A DNA stretch of 64,000 bases from Arthrobacter bussei (GTDB lineage Bacteria; Actinomycetota; Actinomycetes; Actinomycetales; Micrococcaceae): contig NZ_VJXX01000001.1 in the NCBI RefSeq assembly GCF_009377195.2, forward strand, positions 124,001 through 188,000, read 5' to 3'. Made by a program: the position numbers and the translations under genes. The first letter of the stretch is position 1. Each line of letters begins with the position of its first letter. This document shows, piece by piece, positions 63,381-64,000 of the stretch. The notes beneath the pieces are model-generated. The model saw nothing but the letters and a program-made list of their open reading frames with translations. It was not told the origin of the DNA and did not search any database.

Positions 63381-64000
63381 TCATGCTCCGTCAGCGGATT
63401 CCGGGCGCTGGGAGTGCCCGGGCGCGCCTCCGGCGCTACCCGTCACGATGCCCTCGGGCCGGACACCGACGTCGCCGGCTCCCGTGACGGTCGCCGGTAC
63501 ATCCTCGACATCCGTGAGGAGCTTCCACGAGGCAGCAGCAGCCGCCTGCTCGGCCTCCTTCTTCGAATGCCCGCCACCCGCGCCGTACTCCACGCCGCCG
63601 ATGACGAGACGCGCGGTGAAAGTGCGTGCGTGGTCGGGACCCGTCCCGTCGACCTGGTAGTCGATGGCGCCGAGCCGTCTGCCCGCCGCCGTCTCCTGGA
63701 TCCGGGTCTTCCAGTCCGTTCCCTCACCGAGCACGGCGGAGTCCCGGAGCAGGGGACCGATGAGGCGCATGACCATGGCGCGGGCAGTCTCGATGCCGTG
63801 GCTGAGGTACGCGGCGCCGATCACGGCCTCCATGGTGTCGGCGAGGATGGAGGCCTTGTCCCGCCCGTTGGTCAGCTTCTCCCCCTGCCCGAGCAGGACG
63901 TAGCTGCCGAGGTCCAGTGTCCGGGCCACGCCGGCGAGCGCCCTGGTGCTGACGACGGCGGACCGCCGCTTCGCCAGTTCACCCTCGGACAGATCCGGGT
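63381..64000 (-). CDS. rnc: ribonuclease III (5' end outside window)
   Basis: 206 codons are visible; the N-terminus with the main signature lies beyond the window. RNase III cuts double-stranded RNA in rRNA and mRNA processing. Visible parts: ELAKRRSAVVSTRALAGVAR, LGQGEKLTNGRDKASILADT with a catalytic acidic residue in ADTMEAVIGAAYLS, and the dsRNA-binding domain with DWKTRIQETAAGRRLG and GGHSKKEAEQAAA. A C-terminal extension of about 35 residues follows. It is the first visible gene of rnc-mutM. Confidence 0.93.
   Translation of the reverse strand, partial: PDLSEGELAKRRSAVVSTRALAGVARTLDLGSYVLLGQGEKLTNGRDKASILADTMEAVIGAAYLSHGIETARAMVMRLIGPLLRDSAVLGEGTDWKTRIQETAAGRRLGAIDYQVDGTGPDHARTFTARLVIGGVEYGAGGGHSKKEAEQAAAAASWKLLTDVEDVPATVTGAGDVGVRPEGIVTGSAGGAPGHSQRPESADGA

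Overview
The window reads as chromosomal DNA of a high-GC actinobacterium. The best fit is the Micrococcaceae (Arthrobacter and relatives). Codon use is strongly G/C at third positions, GTG and TTG starts are frequent, and the order of core genes is actinobacterial. An OleB-OleC fusion is present, as described in Micrococcus. I see no prophage, no IS element and no CRISPR array. Nearly all the DNA is housekeeping sequence, with a few accessory insertions.

Layout. 1-8.7 kb: the start of an ssb gene, small proteins of unknown function, an MptB-type mannosyltransferase, orn with tRNA-His, an acyl-CoA dehydrogenase with peptide deformylase, an MFS exporter, and RNase P RNA. 8.8-20 kb: yaaA, an RNase H gene whose C-terminal domain is a VOC domain, a coiled-coil zinc-ribbon-like protein, a Nif3-like protein, msrA, cysK-cysE, gnd, rlmN, tRNA-Val, a secreted repeat protein and a sirtuin. 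20-30 kb: ahpE and a DUF3052 gene diverge from aceE. They are followed by a PucR-type regulator (FasR-like), fabD-fabH-acpP-fabF and a DUF3145 gene. This order resembles the mycobacterial Rv2238c-Rv2245 neighbourhood.

30-46 kb is mostly on the minus strand. It holds xerC, an alkyltransferase-like protein without its catalytic cysteine, dprA-comM-yraN, rnhB, two signal peptidases I, rplS-trmD-rimM-khpA-rpsP, a three-gene catabolic insertion and ffh. 46-52 kb: zwf, the ammonium-sensing pair amtB-glnK behind a GlnR-like box array, ftsY and an MFS transporter. 52-64 kb: smc, the long-chain olefin genes oleA-oleBC-oleD, an NlpC/P60 cell-wall hydrolase behind a probable cyclic-di-AMP riboswitch, mutM and a partial rnc. 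The ole and NlpC genes split the common rnc-mutM-smc-ftsY block.

How the genes connect. Fatty-acid supply is one theme: aceE makes acetyl-CoA, FasR and the fab genes build acyl chains, and the Ole enzymes join two acyl-CoAs head to head into an olefin. Protein export and translation form the second theme (ffh, ftsY, lepB pair, rpsP-rimM-trmD-rplS, def, rlmN).

The most useful observations are: a 14-copy 9-bp repeat inside fasR; a shared inverted repeat before fasR and fabD; five genes with a TANNNT -10 box exactly 6 nt before the start codon, suggesting leaderless mRNAs; the PGHR motif of the alkyltransferase-like protein; the RNase H-VOC fusion; and an acyl-CoA dehydrogenase with glycine at both usual catalytic glutamate positions.
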